Positions 8,189 through 18,064 of a stretch of DNA of 57,989 nucleotides are shown here, in pieces. A program made the position numbers and the translations under genes. Origin of the DNA: Saprospiraceae bacterium (GTDB taxonomy: Bacteria; Bacteroidota; Bacteroidia; Chitinophagales; Saprospiraceae); NCBI GenBank assembly GCA_016715405.1, contig JADKAE010000025.1, positions 1 through 57,989 of the forward strand. Direction: 5' to 3'. The first letter of the stretch is position 1, and each line of letters opens with the position of its first letter. The notes under the pieces were generated by a model. The model saw only the letters and a program-made list of their open reading frames with translations, did no database searches and had not been told where the DNA came from.

Positions 8189-8962
8189 GTGCAAAACCTA
8201 CGCGTCAGCTTAGTTCAGGCAGATCTTCACTGGGAAGACAAAACTGCCAACCTCGATGCCTTTACCCGGCGCCTGGCGCCTCTGTCGGGCCTCACCGACC
8301 TCATTGTTCTACCCGAGATGTTTACGACGGGGTTTTCCATGAACCCCTCCAGGCTGGCTGAACCCACCGAAGGCCCTACGCTGGAGTGGATGGCCCGCCA
8401 AGCCGCCGATACCGGCGCCGTAATTACTGGAAGTTTTATTGCCCAAATAGAAGGCCGCTACTACAACCGACTGGTGTGGATGCAGCCCGATGGCGTTTTT
8501 TTTACCTACGATAAACGCCACTTATTCACACTGGCCGGCGAACACCAACACTATGCCCCTGGCAATAGCCGCCTTATAGTGGAATGGAAAGGCTGGACCA
8601 TTCTGCCGCTTATCTGCTACGACCTTCGATTCCCGGTGTGGAGCAGAAATACAGAAGCCTACGACTTGCTGCTGTATGTGGCCAATTTTCCAGAGCGCCG
8701 CAGCCATGCCTGGAAATCCCTGCTGATTGCAAGGGCTATCGAAAACCAGGTTTATACGATCGGCGTAAACAGAGTGGGCGATGATGGCAACGGTTTTTAT
8801 CACTCAGGAGACACCATGCTAGTCGATTTTCAAGGGCAAATTCAGTATCTTTTATCCCACCAGGAAGGCCTGTTTACAACCACTTTGGCACGCGATTTGC
8901 AACAAAACTTCAGAGAAAAGTTCAATTTTTTAGCAGACCAGGACAGGTTTTCAATCATTTGA
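8189..8962 (+). CDS. Omega-amidase, nitrilase family (YafV-like)
   Basis: Carbon-nitrogen hydrolase that removes ammonia from alpha-ketoglutaramate and similar omega-amides, a repair role linked to glutamine transaminases. The catalytic triad is visible: E43 (LPEMFTTGF), K109 (YDKRHLF) and C143 (LICYDLRFP). The conserved IENQVYTIGVNRVG segment is also present. The length of 257 residues fits the YafV/Nit2 branch. The start is a GTG at 8189; no better ATG exists before the catalytic core. A C-rich tract lies just before it, and the gene is 72 bp downstream of rplY on the same strand. Confidence 0.92.
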   Translation: MQNLRVSLVQADLHWEDKTANLDAFTRRLAPLSGLTDLIVLPEMFTTGFSMNPSRLAEPTEGPTLEWMARQAADTGAVITGSFIAQIEGRYYNRLVWMQPDGVFFTYDKRHLFTLAGEHQHYAPGNSRLIVEWKGWTILPLICYDLRFPVWSRNTEAYDLLLYVANFPERRSHAWKSLLIARAIENQVYTIGVNRVGDDGNGFYHSGDTMLVDFQGQIQYLLSHQEGLFTTTLARDLQQNFREKFNFLADQDRFSII

Positions 8963-9016
8963 TTGTCAGCTTGTTAAAACAAAATGTGGAAAACTTTTTC
9001 CACGATTTGTTGTGCT

Positions 9017-9050
9017 TTTGGTGAAAAATACAAATTTAATTCTATACTTT
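9017..9050 (+). promoter_or_regulatory. Bacteroidota-type promoter for the NlpC/P60 gene
   Basis: TTTG at 9017-9020 (-33) and TATACTTT at 9043-9050 (-7, close to TAnnTTTG) are separated by 22 bp in an AT-rich spacer. The arrangement lies about 120 bp before the gene start. Confidence 0.55.
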
Positions 9051-9170
9051 CGCACTGTTACAACATTTGAGCCAAAGCAAAAACTCAACTTAATCCCACC
9101 CTGAACATATCCGAAAGCTTTGGCGCCAAAGGCTTATTTGTGTTATCTCCAATTGCACGCAATAAGCTAT

Positions 9171-9833
9171 ATGGTTGGATTAAACTCATGGGAAATGTCA
9201 GAATCACACAGTTGTAGGGGTATCATGTTACTCCTATTAAGTATTGCACTCACTAGTTCAATTTATGCTAATACTCCTGCCGCCGCCGGCGCGGGGGATA
9301 GCACCACGGTAGAAAATACCGCAAGCAAAGCGCTCCTTCGCGCTGAAATTGTCAACTACGCCAAAGAACTACTCGGCACGCGTTATCGCTATGCCGGACG
9401 CACCCCGGCGGGGTTTGACTGCTCGGGCCTCACGCTCTATGTCATGCGCCACTTTGAAGTAGGCCTTTCCAGCTGCTCAAGGGCGCAAATCAACGATGGC
9501 GTGAAGGTAAATCTCAACAACGTAAAAGAAGGTGACCTGATCTTCTTCAAGCGCTATCGCAACCGCATTTCGCATGTGGCCATGGTGGTCGAAAAAAATG
9601 AAGAAGGCGTATTTATCATCCACAGCACTTCTCGTGGAGTGGTCATCGACAACCTGAGTAAGTCGAAGTACTGGCGCCCCAAAGTAAGCTGCGCCCGTGA
9701 TGTACTGACAAACCGGGAGCTGCCTGTCGCTGATCTACTGGCCCGCCGGGCGGCAGAGATCAAAGCCGCACAGGAAGAAAAACTCAAAAAGTTAGCGCCT
9801 CAGGCGTTTTATATGCTTTACGCAGCGCGATAG
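9171..9833 (+). CDS. Secreted NlpC/P60 (C40) cell-wall hydrolase
   Basis: Peptidoglycan endopeptidase, probably cutting peptide stems in the periplasm. With the ATG at 9171, residues 17-33 (GIMLLLLSIALTSSIYA) form the signal-peptide core. The NlpC/P60 domain follows with C84 (GFDCSGLTLY), H135 (RISHVAMV) and H151 (IIHSTS) as the catalytic triad. An in-frame ATG at 9195 (MSESHSC) would give a tidier signal peptide, and a TTG at 9120 is open but unlikely. The C-terminal tail is charged and helical (ARRAAEIKAAQEEKLKKL). It is 114 bp upstream of adk, with an inverted repeat in between. Confidence 0.9.
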   Translation: MVGLNSWEMSESHSCRGIMLLLLSIALTSSIYANTPAAAGAGDSTTVENTASKALLRAEIVNYAKELLGTRYRYAGRTPAGFDCSGLTLYVMRHFEVGLSSCSRAQINDGVKVNLNNVKEGDLIFFKRYRNRISHVAMVVEKNEEGVFIIHSTSRGVVIDNLSKSKYWRPKVSCARDVLTNRELPVADLLARRAAEIKAAQEEKLKKLAPQAFYMLYAAR

Positions 9834-9859
9834 AGGTTACTTGCCCTGTTTAAGAGGGA

Positions 9860-9917
9860 GGGAGTGTGAGAGGGCGAGAGGGAGGGATCATTGAAATTCT
9901 CACCCTCTCACACTCCC
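9860..9917. repeat. 15-bp perfect inverted repeat in a GAGGG tract
   Basis: GGGAGTGTGAGAGGG (9860-9874) pairs perfectly with CCCTCTCACACTCCC (9903-9917) around a 28-base loop. It lies after the NlpC/P60 stop codon and before adk. A terminator role is possible, but no T-run follows directly. Confidence 0.75.
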
Positions 9918-9946
9918 ACTCTCCCACTCTCTAAAGTATTTACACG

Positions 9947-10519
9947 ATGATTAATCTGATCCTATTCGGCCCTCCCGGCTCGGGTAAAGGTACACAGGCT
10001 GCTCAGCTGGTAGACCGCTATCGCGTTTTGCATATTTCAACCGGCGATCTGTTTCGCTATGAGATGGGCAACAATACCCCGCTGGGGCAAAAAGCAAAAA
10101 GTTTTATTGAAAAAGGCGAGCTCGTCCCCGATGAGGTTACGATCGGCATGTTGCAAAATAAGGTAGACGCGCATCCCGAAGCACTGGGTTATATTTTTGA
10201 CGGGTTTCCGCGCACGATACCCCAGGCCGAGGCGCTCGACGCTTTTCTGGCGGGCCGCGGCGAGGCTATTTCCCGGCTTATTATGCTCGATGTGCCCGAT
10301 GAGGAGATCATTCAGCGTATTCTCGGCAGGGGCGCCACTTCGGGTCGCGCCGACGACCTCAATACCGGAATTATCCAAAACCGCATCGACGTGTACAAGG
10401 AGCAAACTTCGCCGGTATTTGACTATTACGCCAGCCACGGCAAATCCGTGAAGGTAGACGGCGTGGGAAGCATCGACGCGATTTTTGACCGGCTATGCGA
10501 AGTGGTTGACGCGATTTGA
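9947..10519 (+). CDS. adk: Adenylate kinase
   Basis: Interconverts ATP plus AMP with two ADP in the cytoplasm. The 190-residue protein has the P-loop GPPGSGKGT at residues 8-16, the AMP-binding segment HISTGDLFRYE, the FDGFPRT motif near residue 84, and a short lid (RILGRGATSGRADD). The lid lacks the long zinc-finger insert seen in 215-residue enzymes, so this is the short form usual in Bacteroidota. The start ATG at 9947 gives the canonical MINLILFG. It is convergent with the phosphoesterase gene only 7 bp away, with no clear terminator between. Confidence 0.97.
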   Translation: MINLILFGPPGSGKGTQAAQLVDRYRVLHISTGDLFRYEMGNNTPLGQKAKSFIEKGELVPDEVTIGMLQNKVDAHPEALGYIFDGFPRTIPQAEALDAFLAGRGEAISRLIMLDVPDEEIIQRILGRGATSGRADDLNTGIIQNRIDVYKEQTSPVFDYYASHGKSVKVDGVGSIDAIFDRLCEVVDAI

Positions 10520-10526
10520 AAAAAAA

Positions 10527-12419
10527 TTATTTTTCGACGCGGAACTGCGCAATGGGTTTGCCGCTGGCTTTCACAATTAACAGATACCGGCCCGGTGGAG
10601 CATTGGCAAGGTTAATGGACTTATTATAGGGGCCTGCAGCTTGCTGGTTGTAGGTCAACCTGGCCAATTCCTTGAGCTGGGGGTTGATCAGCACAATCAG
10701 TATGTCGGCGGGTTTCTCCAGGTTGTAGTTGATCTTCACAATACCGTCTTTGGGGTCGGGAACGACTTTTGGGAATACCGACCAGTCATTGTCATCGCGG
10801 TCTTCAAATTCGATGCGGGGATCGTAGTAATTCACCTTGCCATTGCTGTGCATACACTTCAGGCGATAACGCACATTTTTCAATAACTGGTCGTCGCGAA
10901 TGCTTTTATCTTCGAAAGTATAGGCATTTTGTGGCTTGCCCTTACCGGCTATTTTGCCGATAGATTGAAATTGCTTGCCGCCATCCATCGATCGAAGCAA
11001 CTCAAACGACATGGGGGACGATTCATTGTAGGTGATCCAGCCCAGCCTTACCACTTCACCCGAGCGTTCGGCTTCGAGTTCAAAGACTTCTGTGGATTCG
11101 CGGGCGGCGAGTACTTCTTCCGTATCTTCCTCGGGTTCTTCCTGGGCTTGGGGTTGGGGCGTTTTGCGGTTTTTGATTGTCACAACATCCCCATTGCTAG
11201 GGCTCCAGAGAACCAGTCCGAGCGGAGGTTCAAACACATTTTTGTGGTCTACTTCGCGCACCCGGTCGGCGCCATCGGTTTTAACCGTGCGAATCTCGAT
11301 TTTATATTGGTCTACAAAAACCCAGTTAAATTGGTTGAAGCTGCCGCTGTTGCGGGTCCACGATTTATTGTCGTCGGCGTCGCGCAGGGGGGCGCCCCAG
11401 CAGCCTTCGCCGGCATACACGGTGCCGTTTTCGTCGTCGCGGATAAAACCTTCTTCACTACCCGGCTCGCGCGAGGGGCGGATGGGCCAGGTCCATTTAC
11501 ACATATGGGAGTCGGATTCAAACGCGGCATGCACGCGATATTTGTAAAAATAAGTAGCCCAGTTGAGCACCAATTCGTCGCGTTCTGCTTTGGTTGCCGT
11601 ATGGGGCCGGATCGCGTGGTGGTATTGCACCATACGCCAGGTAACGGCATTGCCCTGTGTTTTGAGGTCTTGCTCGAGCCAGGCGCGCTGGGTGCCGCCG
11701 GAGGGGATTAGCGAATTTAAGGTATAAAGCCGGAGCAAGCTGCCACCAATGTTGAAAGCATAGTATATATCGGGATTTTTCACGTCAAACATCTCTACCA
11801 GCGACTTATTAGACGACTCGTGGTTGCCGCGCGATACCAGCACGGGGAAAATGCGCCCGTCGGTGCCAATCGTAGCCTGCCAGTCGTCGAGCCAATAGCG
11901 CCATTCTGTGGCGGTATCTTCGGCGGTCATATCGCCGTTAAACATGACGATATGAGGGCGCAGCTTACTCACCAGGCGGTTGGCGTCGAGGCGGCCTTCG
12001 CGGTGATTGCGCGAATCGCCGCCGGCAATAATAGACAGGCGTACGGTGGGGCTGTCAGGAGCAGTGAGAAACGACATGCGGCGGCTTACCCCTTCGTTGT
12101 CTTTTATCACGAAGTAGTATACGGTGTTAGGCTGGAGACCGCTAATGCGGGCAAACTGGTTGTTCATGCCCTTGGCGATAAGCGATACATCGGGGCGTTT
12201 GGAGTATTTATATGCCGAATACTGCTGGGCACGATCCACTACATCGTAATACAACACGGGGTCGCTGCCCGATATCTGATCCCAGCCGATTACCATCGAA
12301 GTAGCAGGGTCTTCGCGCCAGGTAGCGCGATAGCGCCCCGTAGCAGCCTCTGCGAGGGTTGCGGTCAACAATATTCCCCCTAAAAAGACTAATATCAGCC
12401 TAGTTTTCTGCAATTGCAT
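10527..12419 (-). CDS. T9SS-secreted metallophosphoesterase (purple acid phosphatase-like)
   Basis: 630-residue secreted calcineurin-like phosphoesterase. Residues 1-25 from the ATG at 12419 (MQLQKTRLILVFLGGILLTATLAEA) are a signal peptide; an upstream in-frame ATG at 12506 would put 29 residues before it and is rejected. A purple-acid-phosphatase N-terminal fibronectin-like domain follows (YRATWREDPATSMVIGWD; ISGLQPNTVYYFVI). The catalytic domain has GGDSRN, FNGDMT, SRGNHES, QYHHA and SDSHMC in order, matching the five metal-binding motifs; the last departs from the usual GHxH. After a Pro/Glu-rich linker and a second beta-sandwich, the end (YNLEKPADILIVL to PPGRYLLIVKASG) is a Por-secretion sorting domain. 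It probably acts extracellularly on phosphate esters. Confidence 0.88.
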   Translation of the reverse strand: MQLQKTRLILVFLGGILLTATLAEAATGRYRATWREDPATSMVIGWDQISGSDPVLYYDVVDRAQQYSAYKYSKRPDVSLIAKGMNNQFARISGLQPNTVYYFVIKDNEGVSRRMSFLTAPDSPTVRLSIIAGGDSRNHREGRLDANRLVSKLRPHIVMFNGDMTAEDTATEWRYWLDDWQATIGTDGRIFPVLVSRGNHESSNKSLVEMFDVKNPDIYYAFNIGGSLLRLYTLNSLIPSGGTQRAWLEQDLKTQGNAVTWRMVQYHHAIRPHTATKAERDELVLNWATYFYKYRVHAAFESDSHMCKWTWPIRPSREPGSEEGFIRDDENGTVYAGEGCWGAPLRDADDNKSWTRNSGSFNQFNWVFVDQYKIEIRTVKTDGADRVREVDHKNVFEPPLGLVLWSPSNGDVVTIKNRKTPQPQAQEEPEEDTEEVLAARESTEVFELEAERSGEVVRLGWITYNESSPMSFELLRSMDGGKQFQSIGKIAGKGKPQNAYTFEDKSIRDDQLLKNVRYRLKCMHSNGKVNYYDPRIEFEDRDDNDWSVFPKVVPDPKDGIVKINYNLEKPADILIVLINPQLKELARLTYNQQAAGPYNKSINLANAPPGRYLLIVKASGKPIAQFRVEK

Positions 12420-12608
12420 GTGTGGGCATTTAGCTGGAACCGGGGCCCATTTTAGGCTTAATTCCAAAACGATTGTGAAACGCTGAACATGATGCGTGTA
12501 GCCCAATTTGGTGTGCTATCACCTTGATGCCGGCTTAAAATAAAGCTTTTTGCCCGGGATTTATTGTACCTTAAGCCCATATTTTCTTTTCCAAAACTTA
12601 ATTTACCG

Positions 12609-13877
12609 ATGATACAGGATTCGCGTCTTTTTGACCTGCTTCACAAAGAACTGGAAAGACAACGCAAAGGATTAGAACTGATTGCTTCCGAGAATTTTAC
12701 GAGCCAGGCCGTGCTCGACGCCATGGGCTCCTGCCTCACCAACAAATACGCCGAGGGATACCCCGGTCGCCGCTATTACGGCGGCTGCGAAGTTGTAGAC
12801 GAGATCGAACAGCTGGCTATCGACCGCCTGAAGGAATTGTTTGGCGCCGCCTGGGCCAATGTACAACCCCACTCGGGCGCCCAAGCCAATGCAGCTGTTT
12901 TTCTGGCCGTATTGCAGCCTGGCGACAGCATCCTGGGCTTCGACCTCTCGCACGGCGGCCACCTCTCCCACGGCTCGCCGGTCAATTTTTCGGGCAAGAT
13001 ATTTGACGCCCATTTCTACGGAGTTGAGCAAGAAACCGGCCTTATCGACATGGATAAAGTGGCCGCAAAAGCTCGCGAGGTAAAACCTAAACTAATCATC
13101 TGCGGCGCTTCGGCGTATGCCCGCGACTGGGATTACGCCCGCTTCCGCGCTATCGCCGACGAGGTGGGCGCATTGCTGCTGGCCGATATAGCCCACCCTG
13201 CCGGACTCATCGCCGCCGACCTGCTCAATGACCCGATGCCGCACTGCCATATCGTAACTTCTACTACCCACAAAACGCTGCGCGGACCGCGTGGCGGCAT
13301 TATTATGATGGGGCATAATTTTGACAATCCCTGGGGCCGTACTACCAAAAAAGGAGAGCCTATCAAAATGTCGGCGATACTCGACAGCGGCGTATTCCCC
13401 GGTATGCAGGGCGGTCCGCTGGAGCACGTTATCGCCGCTAAAGCAGTGGCTTTTTACGAAGCCCTGCAACCCGATTTCAAACACTACGGCCAACAAGTGA
13501 TCCGAAACGCCCAGGTGATGGCCCAAGCCTTTATCGACAAAGGCTATCATGTGATCAGCAACGGCACCGACAACCACCTCATGCTTATCGACCTGCGCTC
13601 AAAAAATGTGACCGGCAAGCAGGCCGAAAATGCCCTGGTGCGCGCCGATATTACTGTCAATAAAAATATGGTGCCCTTCGACACGCAGTCGCCGATGGTT
13701 ACCTCCGGTATACGCGTGGGCGCCGCCGCCATTACCAGCCGCGGTTTCAAAGAAAACGACTGCCTGCAGGTGGTGGATTGGATGGACGCCATCCTCTCCG
13801 ATGTCGAAAATGAAGCGCTGAACAATAAAGTACGCGCCGAGGTGAATGGGTTTATGCAGGGATTTCCGCTGTATTGA
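12609..13877 (+). CDS. glyA: Serine hydroxymethyltransferase
   Basis: PLP enzyme that converts serine and tetrahydrofolate to glycine and 5,10-methylene-THF, the main source of one-carbon units. With the ATG at 12609 (MIQDSRLFDLL) the protein is 422 residues. It shows the family's ELIASENFTSQAVLDAMGS, the KYAEGYPGRRYYGGC motif, HSGAQANAAVF, and the PLP-lysine region TSTTHKTLRGPRGG (around residue 224). A TTG 15 codons upstream is open but would add unconserved residues. A long GAGGG tract follows its stop codon. Confidence 0.98.
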   Translation: MIQDSRLFDLLHKELERQRKGLELIASENFTSQAVLDAMGSCLTNKYAEGYPGRRYYGGCEVVDEIEQLAIDRLKELFGAAWANVQPHSGAQANAAVFLAVLQPGDSILGFDLSHGGHLSHGSPVNFSGKIFDAHFYGVEQETGLIDMDKVAAKAREVKPKLIICGASAYARDWDYARFRAIADEVGALLLADIAHPAGLIAADLLNDPMPHCHIVTSTTHKTLRGPRGGIIMMGHNFDNPWGRTTKKGEPIKMSAILDSGVFPGMQGGPLEHVIAAKAVAFYEALQPDFKHYGQQVIRNAQVMAQAFIDKGYHVISNGTDNHLMLIDLRSKNVTGKQAENALVRADITVNKNMVPFDTQSPMVTSGIRVGAAAITSRGFKENDCLQVVDWMDAILSDVENEALNNKVRAEVNGFMQGFPLY

Positions 13878-13879
13878 GG

Positions 13880-13945
13880 AGAGGGGGCGACTGGGCGAGG
13901 GGGAGAAGGGGCGAGGGGGAGAAAGGGCGAGGGGGCGAGGGGGCG
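13880..13945. repeat. Homopurine GAGGGGGCG tract after glyA
   Basis: About 65 bases of repeated GAGGGGGCGA and GAGGGGGAGAA units directly follow the glyA stop codon. The tract resembles those at 4924-4980, 9853-9930 and 40128-40160. Confidence 0.7.
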
Positions 13946-14014
13946 AACTTTTCGACTTAGCAAATGAGGTGTAATCTTCTCGAGGAACGAGAGAAGGTGA
14001 CATCTCTACATGAT

Positions 14015-15079
14015 ATGGGAAAGAGCAAAAAAACAGAGATCGGATTACAACGGGCCGGGCGGGAGCCGGCCGGTGAGTCGACCAGCGCAGCAGCAGAGTT
14101 GGTGCGGGGGGTGAATTATGTGCTCGCCATTGCTATTGACAAATACGAGAACCCTCACAAGCCCTTGTATAACTGCGAAAGAGATGCAGATGATATTACC
14201 CGCATCCTGACCACGAAATACACCTTCGCCCCCGAAAACGTAAAAAAGCTATACAACGACAAGGCTACTACTGAAAATATTCTGGTAGCGTTAGACGAAT
14301 ACTCGCGGCGGCTGGAAGAAAAAGACAGTCTGCTGGTCATTTATTCGGGGCACGGTGAAAACCGCAACGGCATTGGCTTCTGGATTCCCGCCGACGCGCA
14401 AAAATTTACGGAATACCTGCCTTTGAGTACTGTGCGCGATTTTTTAGAGCCCATCAAGGCGCGCCATATTTTTGTGGTATCCGACTCTTGTTTTGCCGGG
14501 CGTTTTTTTATGAGTACCCGCAGCAGTGGCGACCCAGCCAAATACACCGAGCGGCATCCCTCGCGATACGCCCTTACCGCCGGTCGCGACGAACCCGTGC
14601 TGGACGGAAAACCAGGCCAAAATTCGCCTTTCGCCGAAGCATTTAAATCTATGCTGAGCAATAATGACGAACCCGTCGGCGCAGTGATGCTGAGCGAAAA
14701 AATATTACAGGACGTAGCGAAAAAAGTGGAGGGTTTTCAAACACCCCGCCACGGCGAACTCAACATTGACGGCAACAAACACGGACAGTTTTTCTTCCAC
14801 CCCAAAAAAGGCATGAATGCAGAAGAACATCTGGCCATTGGTAAACTTATCATGCAAATGGCCGAACAGGTGTATGACCCCGGCTTATACCGCTCGGCAG
14901 AAAAACATATCCAATCTGCTATTGAAAATGCCAAACTGGATGATATAGATCTGCCGGAAGCCATTTATTGGCAGGCAAAGGCGCTGCAAGGCGCCGGCGA
15001 TCACGAGGCAGCTATGCGCCTTTTTGCAGAATTTATTAAAAAAAATAAAGGTCATCTACCCACCCGCCACATCCGCTAA
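14015..15079 (+). CDS. Caspase-family (C14) cysteine peptidase
   Basis: Caspase/metacaspase-like protease with an intact catalytic dyad. Counting from the ATG at 14015 the histidine is H113 (VIYSGHGENRNG) and the cysteine C159 (FVVSDSCFAGRFF). The p20-like fold starts at GVNYVLAIAIDKYENP, with the conserved CERDADDITRIL helix. An alternative ATG at 13964 adds 17 residues. No signal peptide is seen, so it is cytoplasmic. The C-terminal third (from about residue 265) is helical and TPR-like (YWQAKALQGAGDHEAAMRLFAEF). The TAA at 15077-15079 is followed in the same frame, 15 bp later, by the next gene's ATG, so the two could once have been one polypeptide. Prokaryotic caspases often serve in regulated cell death or defence; that role is inference here. 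Confidence 0.9.
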   Translation: MGKSKKTEIGLQRAGREPAGESTSAAAELVRGVNYVLAIAIDKYENPHKPLYNCERDADDITRILTTKYTFAPENVKKLYNDKATTENILVALDEYSRRLEEKDSLLVIYSGHGENRNGIGFWIPADAQKFTEYLPLSTVRDFLEPIKARHIFVVSDSCFAGRFFMSTRSSGDPAKYTERHPSRYALTAGRDEPVLDGKPGQNSPFAEAFKSMLSNNDEPVGAVMLSEKILQDVAKKVEGFQTPRHGELNIDGNKHGQFFFHPKKGMNAEEHLAIGKLIMQMAEQVYDPGLYRSAEKHIQSAIENAKLDDIDLPEAIYWQAKALQGAGDHEAAMRLFAEFIKKNKGHLPTRHIR

Positions 15080-15094
15080 CCTAATACCCCGACT

Positions 15095-18059
15095 ATGGAT
15101 AAGGAATTTTTAGCCGACGCGTATTATCAATATATTCTTTCGGCCATACAGGCAGGAAAAGAACAGGATGCTATTGATAAATACAGGGAAATGGGCGAAT
15201 ATTTTAGCAGTCTTAGCGGGCATTCCAAATACAATTCCCTTAAAAGCCTGGTAGATCCCGTCCAGTTTGAAACTGAAAAATCCCGGTTTTTTGCATTGGT
15301 AGTTGGAATTGACCAATATATGGATTCAAAATGCTACAATCCCCTGAAGGGCTGCGTCAATGATGCTAATTTATTCAATGAATTGATCACATCAAAAAGG
15401 AAAAACCCCAATATCATTTTTTTAAAAAATGAAAATGCTACCAGCATAAATATTAAAAATGGTTTTGAAGAATTATTCAACCAAGCGGAGCCCGGAGATA
15501 CGGTAGCTGTTTATTTTTCCGGCCATGCTTATATACGCGGCGTAAACGCAAATGAATACGCCCTGGTTGTTTATGACTCTACCGATATTTCTTTAAAAAA
15601 AGAAGCGCATACTTTTATCTGGGGTGATGAGCTGCATGAAGCCATGCAGAAAATCAGGGCGGTCAACAAATTTTTGGTAGTTGACACTCATTCTGATCGT
15701 GAATTTATGACCAGGGTCGAAGAAAGCGGTAATTATACCATGATGTTTGGCTGCGATGATGGAGAGCAAGCTTATGAACAGCAATTTGACGGAAAAACAC
15801 ATGGAGTTTTTACTTACGCCCTTGCTTCTGTTATCAGGGAATATACAAAGGAGGATTCGATACCTAATAATTTACACGAACAAGTTGTTAAGTATATTAA
15901 AGATCGAAATTTTAGACAAACGCCCAAAATGGTAGGCGATATTACGCCCTTGTTTTTTCCGCAAAAATCTATCCAGCCGGTTGATTTAATACAAATTGCT
16001 AAGAATGGCAGGGCGCCACTATCGGAAAGTAATTATTACCGGTTATCTAATTTACTTCAAAAGGCGCCTCTTTTGCACACACTGTTTTTTCCTATACTAA
16101 AAAAAGTAGGCAGCCATTTTATAAAAAAAGGGGAATTCGATAAGGCTATTACTGCATATGAATCCTACCTAATAAATTCAGAAGAGGTTAATAATGAACT
16201 GGAAGCCTTGATTCCTTTAATTGAAATTTACGACCGGTTTGGGCAATATGAAAAAGCGACATTTCAGCTAAAAAAATGGATAGATACACACCAGGAATTA
16301 AACGAAAAAGATCCGCTTGTTAATTTGTATAAAAAATATTCAAATCACGATAACGCAGCACAAACCAAATATGCCCTCATAATAGGTATTGATGGATATA
16401 AAAAAGAAAAAGCCCTTCAATCAGCTGTAAAAGATGCCGAAAGTTGGCGCCAATATTTGGCAGAAGACCTCCAATTACCAAAAGAAAATATTACACTGCT
16501 ATTAGGCGAATCCGCTACCCGTAAAAAAATACTATCTGAATTTGAGAGACACGCTAAACTGGCGAAAGAAAATCCCGTATTATTCTTTTTTGCCGGATAT
16601 GGCGCTGCTTATACTATGTCCGAACCTCCCATAACCAGAGACATAGCTCCGGATTTCACAAGCGATGATACGCCATTTATACCCGCTATACTCAGCGTGG
16701 ATAGTCGACAGGGAAAAATCGGCGATATATTTTTCAAGGAACTCTACGATTTACAAATAAAAAATGAATCCCGCTTTCTAACTTGTATACTCGATATCGG
16801 CTTTGACGAAAAACCGGGAAACAGGGGGGTAGCTCCCGGGAAATTCATCCCCGCGGAATATTACGGGCAATAGACTACCTCCGGACGGCAGATGGGATTA
16901 CGCAGGAATTGGCAATCTCACAATCCTTTCTGGTGCAATAAACCCCAAAAACTTATCTGAAAAAACTAAACTTCTGTGCCTAGAAACCCCTGAAAATGGC
17001 GCACTTACGAAAAGCCTGCTCGATGTACTTCGCGAAAATCCAAAGACAACATATCGTTTCAGCCAATTAGCAAGGGAAGTGCGCAAGAAGAAATTGCCGT
17101 TAATCCAACATTATATTCAGAATCCCGTGCTGATCGGCGACCAGGAAGCTGTTGTGTTTGGTGTATTTAATTTGGGACAAAAAGAAATTGCGCTTGTCAA
17201 AGCCGGGCCGGTAACCAACCTGAAGACTTTATTGGAGCAACAAATCGGCTCTAACTGGGGCGATTTCCCCGATAACCAGGTTATTTTGGCTATTGCGGAA
17301 ACCATTTTGGGCAATCATGAAAAGGCCGTGGCCATGCTCATCACCGCTGTGGCCGACGAAACCAAAGAAGGCCTCCGCCTGGTAAAGGCCAATTATCACC
17401 TGGGACGGGTATTGGTTGAAAACAGTAGTCCCGACGATAAAGAAAATTGGAGCCAGGCCCTGAATGCGCTGCGTGCGGCAACAAATGTTTTGCCCGATTT
17501 TGCGCCTGCTTATTATTATCTCGGCAAAGCTATCCGCCAGGTGAATATCATCGAAGGGCGTTCGGAGGCGGTGAAGTACTTCCAGAAATACCAGAAAGCA
17601 ACTACCCTATAGGTTATCAGGAGGAAGTAGACCAATACCTCGACTCGCTGGACGACGAGCGTCTTCGCAAGCGCTATATGAGCGACGGCATGGCTTACCT
17701 GGAGCAAAATGAATTGTCATCCGCCGAGCAATGCTTCCAGGAGGCCCGTTTATTGGGCGAAAGCAGCGCATTTTACTACATGGCAGAAGTTTACAACAGA
17801 CAAGGCGACTTCCTGCGGGCGCTAAACTCCTACAACCAGGCCAAGGTGCTGGGCGTCGACAAAGAAGACCTCGCCTATAAGATGGGCGATATGTTCAGGC
17901 TTTTTTACAAAGCTCCGTTGTGATACAACAAATCCTGGATGAGGTAAAGGAATACCAAAACAATCCCTACATCCTGAAGTATAATGACACCGATGTATTG
18001 CTCGATAACCTGTCCAAAATCCAGGATCACCTTGCCAAGCTTGATATAGGGAGGAGGTA
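15095..18059 (+). CDS. Tandem degenerate caspase-like domains with TPR repeats (frameshifted)
   Basis: About 985 residues after correcting three single-base shifts. Order: a helical pair (1-60); caspase-like domain A (RFFALVVGIDQYMD at about 64, FSGHAYIRG with H144, but DTHSD at 197-201 where the catalytic Cys should be); helical repeats (about 330-420, with Y-x-x-A-x-x-x-L patterns); caspase-like domain B (KYALIIGIDGYKK at about 425, FFAGYGA in place of SGHG, CILDIGF with no obvious Cys); then C-terminal TPR-like repeats (from about 710). Both caspase domains thus lack catalytic residues, suggesting scaffold or regulatory copies that partner the active peptidase just upstream. Shifts fall at 16865-16867 (GGG, one extra), about 17591-17593 (AAA, one short) and 17902-17907 (T-run, one short). 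The first 1.8 kb is notably AT-rich compared with the remainder. Confidence 0.75.
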
Positions 18060-18064
18060 ACCTA

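Noticed and set aside
13880..13945. Ribosome-binding site or small RNA in the GAGGG tract before the caspase gene
   Set aside because: The tract is long low-complexity sequence also found after other genes, and it is not at a useful distance from the start codon.
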